This document shows, piece by piece, positions 21,626-22,704 of a DNA stretch of 22,704 nucleotides. The DNA is from Halonatronomonas sp964558325. Lineage in GTDB: Bacteria; Bacillota; Halanaerobiia; Halanaerobiales; Halarsenatibacteraceae. Under the pieces are notes generated by a model, which saw only the letters and a program-made list of their open reading frames with translations, was not told the DNA's origin and ran no database searches. How positions within the stretch are numbered: the first letter of the stretch is position 1; the number at the start of each line of letters is the position of its first letter. The translations under genes and the position numbers were made by a program. The stretch is taken from NCBI GenBank assembly GCA_964558325.1, contig CAZLCX010000031.1:1-22704 (forward strand), written 5' to 3'.

Positions 21626-22704
21626 TTATTTATAAAGCTCAATTATCCTTTCAATTAAAATTTCGTTTTCTTTCCTGCTGCCAACTGTAACTCTTATCAT
21701 TCCAGGAACTCCCAGGGGGGCACCTGGTTTAATAATAATTCCCTTGCTCTCAAGCTCGGCAGCTGCCTCCCTGCTGTCTCCTGGTACAGCTATCAGTATA
21801 AAATTCGCTTCACTCTTAATATAATCTATTCCAGCCTTTTCTAACTCCTGGTATAAATACTCCCGCTCCTGCTGATTCTTAGCCCTGCTCATCTGGATAT
21901 GCTGCTGGTCTTTTAATGCTGCTATTGCAGCCTTCTGAGCTATTCTATTACAGTTAAAAGTATCTCTTATTTGATCAAGATAATGAATAACCTCTGGCGA
22001 ACCCAGGCCATAACCTACTCTCAGTCCTGCCAGGCCATAGGCTTTAGAAAATGTCCTTAAGATTATAAGATTAGATCTTTCTGCCAGCTCACCTAATCCC
22101 TGATAATAATCCCCTGATGTCATATATTCATGATAGGCCTGGTCAAGTACAATCAGGACATCCTCTGGAACCCTATCAATAAACTCCTTTATCTTATTTC
22201 CCTGACAGATCGTCCCAGTAGGGTTATTGGGGTCACAGATAAAGATCAGGGCTGTCTTTTCGTTAATTTCATCTGTCATCCTGTCCAGATCAAGCCTCAA
22301 ATCATCATCAAGGGGCACAGCAACACCATTTGCCCCTTTTGACTGAATATAAAGTTTATATTTGGCAAATGAGGGATCAGGATAAATAATCTCATCATTC
22401 TGGCCATTGAAAAGCTCAACCAATAGCCCGATAATTTCATCAGTCCCATTCCCGGTAAAAACCATTTCTTCAGATAGGTCATAAAATTCTGCCAGAGCTT
22501 TCCGGAGCTCTGTTGCCTTGCTGGCAGGATATTCAGCCACCCTTGTCAACTCTCCAGAAATTACCTCTTTTACTTCTGGGGATGGCCCATAGGGATTCTC
22601 ATTCGATGCCAGCTTAATAGGTTCCTTAATATTATATTTTTTTCTTATTTCTGATTTATCCTGTCCGGCCTCATAACCCTTTATCTGGGAAAGATTTGTT
22701 TCCA
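21626..22704 (-). CDS. hisC: Histidinol-phosphate aminotransferase, 5' end outside window
   Basis: A fold-type I PLP aminotransferase that converts imidazole-acetol phosphate and glutamate to histidinol phosphate. The frame stays open to the window edge, with no start visible; a TTG at 22549 is not the start. Upstream of it the same frame encodes SQIKGYEAGQ and KLASNENPYGPSPEV, the classic HisC N-terminus. Further motifs are VFTGNGTDEII, CDPNNPTGT, LDQAYHEYM, and TFSKAYGLAGLRVGYG with the PLP lysine. R281-like GMIRVTVG lies near the end. The visible 358 residues suggest that only a few N-terminal residues are missing. The PHP phosphatase nearby may act on its product. Confidence 0.9.
   Translation of the reverse strand, partial: ETNLSQIKGYEAGQDKSEIRKKYNIKEPIKLASNENPYGPSPEVKEVISGELTRVAEYPASKATELRKALAEFYDLSEEMVFTGNGTDEIIGLLVELFNGQNDEIIYPDPSFAKYKLYIQSKGANGVAVPLDDDLRLDLDRMTDEINEKTALIFICDPNNPTGTICQGNKIKEFIDRVPEDVLIVLDQAYHEYMTSGDYYQGLGELAERSNLIILRTFSKAYGLAGLRVGYGLGSPEVIHYLDQIRDTFNCNRIAQKAAIAALKDQQHIQMSRAKNQQEREYLYQELEKAGIDYIKSEANFILIAVPGDSREAAAELESKGIIIKPGAPLGVPGMIRVTVGSRKENEILIERIIELYK

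Noticed and set aside
21626..22549. HisC read as a 307-residue protein from TTG at 22549
   Set aside because: The same frame continues upstream with typical HisC N-terminal sequence to the window edge, so the gene is simply cut by the window.
1..22704. tRNA, rRNA, CRISPR arrays, insertion sequences or integrase genes
   Set aside because: None was recognised on either strand; repeats present are short and few, and no transposase or integrase reading frame is present.

Overview
This AT-rich window looks like the chromosome of a halophilic, anaerobic, outer-membrane-bearing member of the Firmicutes, most likely of the order Halanaerobiales. The reasons are the strongly acidic secreted proteins, an NhaC-type Na+/H+ antiporter, a typical secretin together with an outer-membrane-like beta-barrel protein, purine-rich Shine-Dalgarno sites and sigma-A type promoters, and clostridial-type genes such as an ornithine-racemase-like enzyme. 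The taxonomic placement is an inference from content. No database search was possible.

Left part, 1-8450, minus strand: one coherent locus. Read in the direction of transcription, it starts from a good promoter (8421-8449) with a stand-alone degenerate GGDEF-like protein. Two secreted beta-rich proteins follow, then a strong palindromic hairpin, a multi-Ig-domain secreted protein, a short secretin, a second secretin-like protein whose C-terminus is replaced by a predicted beta-barrel, another secreted beta-rich protein, and a zinc-ribbon/PilZ protein. Just beyond PilZ a separate promoter drives what looks like a cyclic-di-GMP-I (GEMM) riboswitch, cut off by the window edge. The locus resembles a surface-fibre or secretion machine in which a secretin and a secretin-barrel hybrid may play the part an usher plays elsewhere. 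No ATPase, pilin or usher is visible here. This is the best candidate for an undescribed system.

Middle part, 8450-13201: a structured intergenic region, a plus-strand gene for a three-part protein of unknown function, and a minus-strand regulatory block. The block runs from an ECF sigma factor with a Cys-rich tail to two SARP/BTAD-type transcription regulators, each ending in the same degenerate GGDEF-like domain as the stand-alone protein at 8008-8364. This homology links the regulatory block to the secretin locus.

Right part, 13354-22704: mostly housekeeping genes. They are a TrhA/hemolysin III membrane protein, a cysteine-synthase-family enzyme on the plus strand, NhaC, an operon of PHP phosphatase, DUF2207 membrane protein and Mut7-C protein, an ornithine-racemase-like PLP enzyme on the plus strand, and a 5'-truncated histidinol-phosphate aminotransferase at the window end. 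The 100-N run at 15261-15360 is flanked by an identical 55-base sequence on both sides and is very probably a false assembly gap. No tRNA, rRNA, CRISPR array or insertion sequence was seen.
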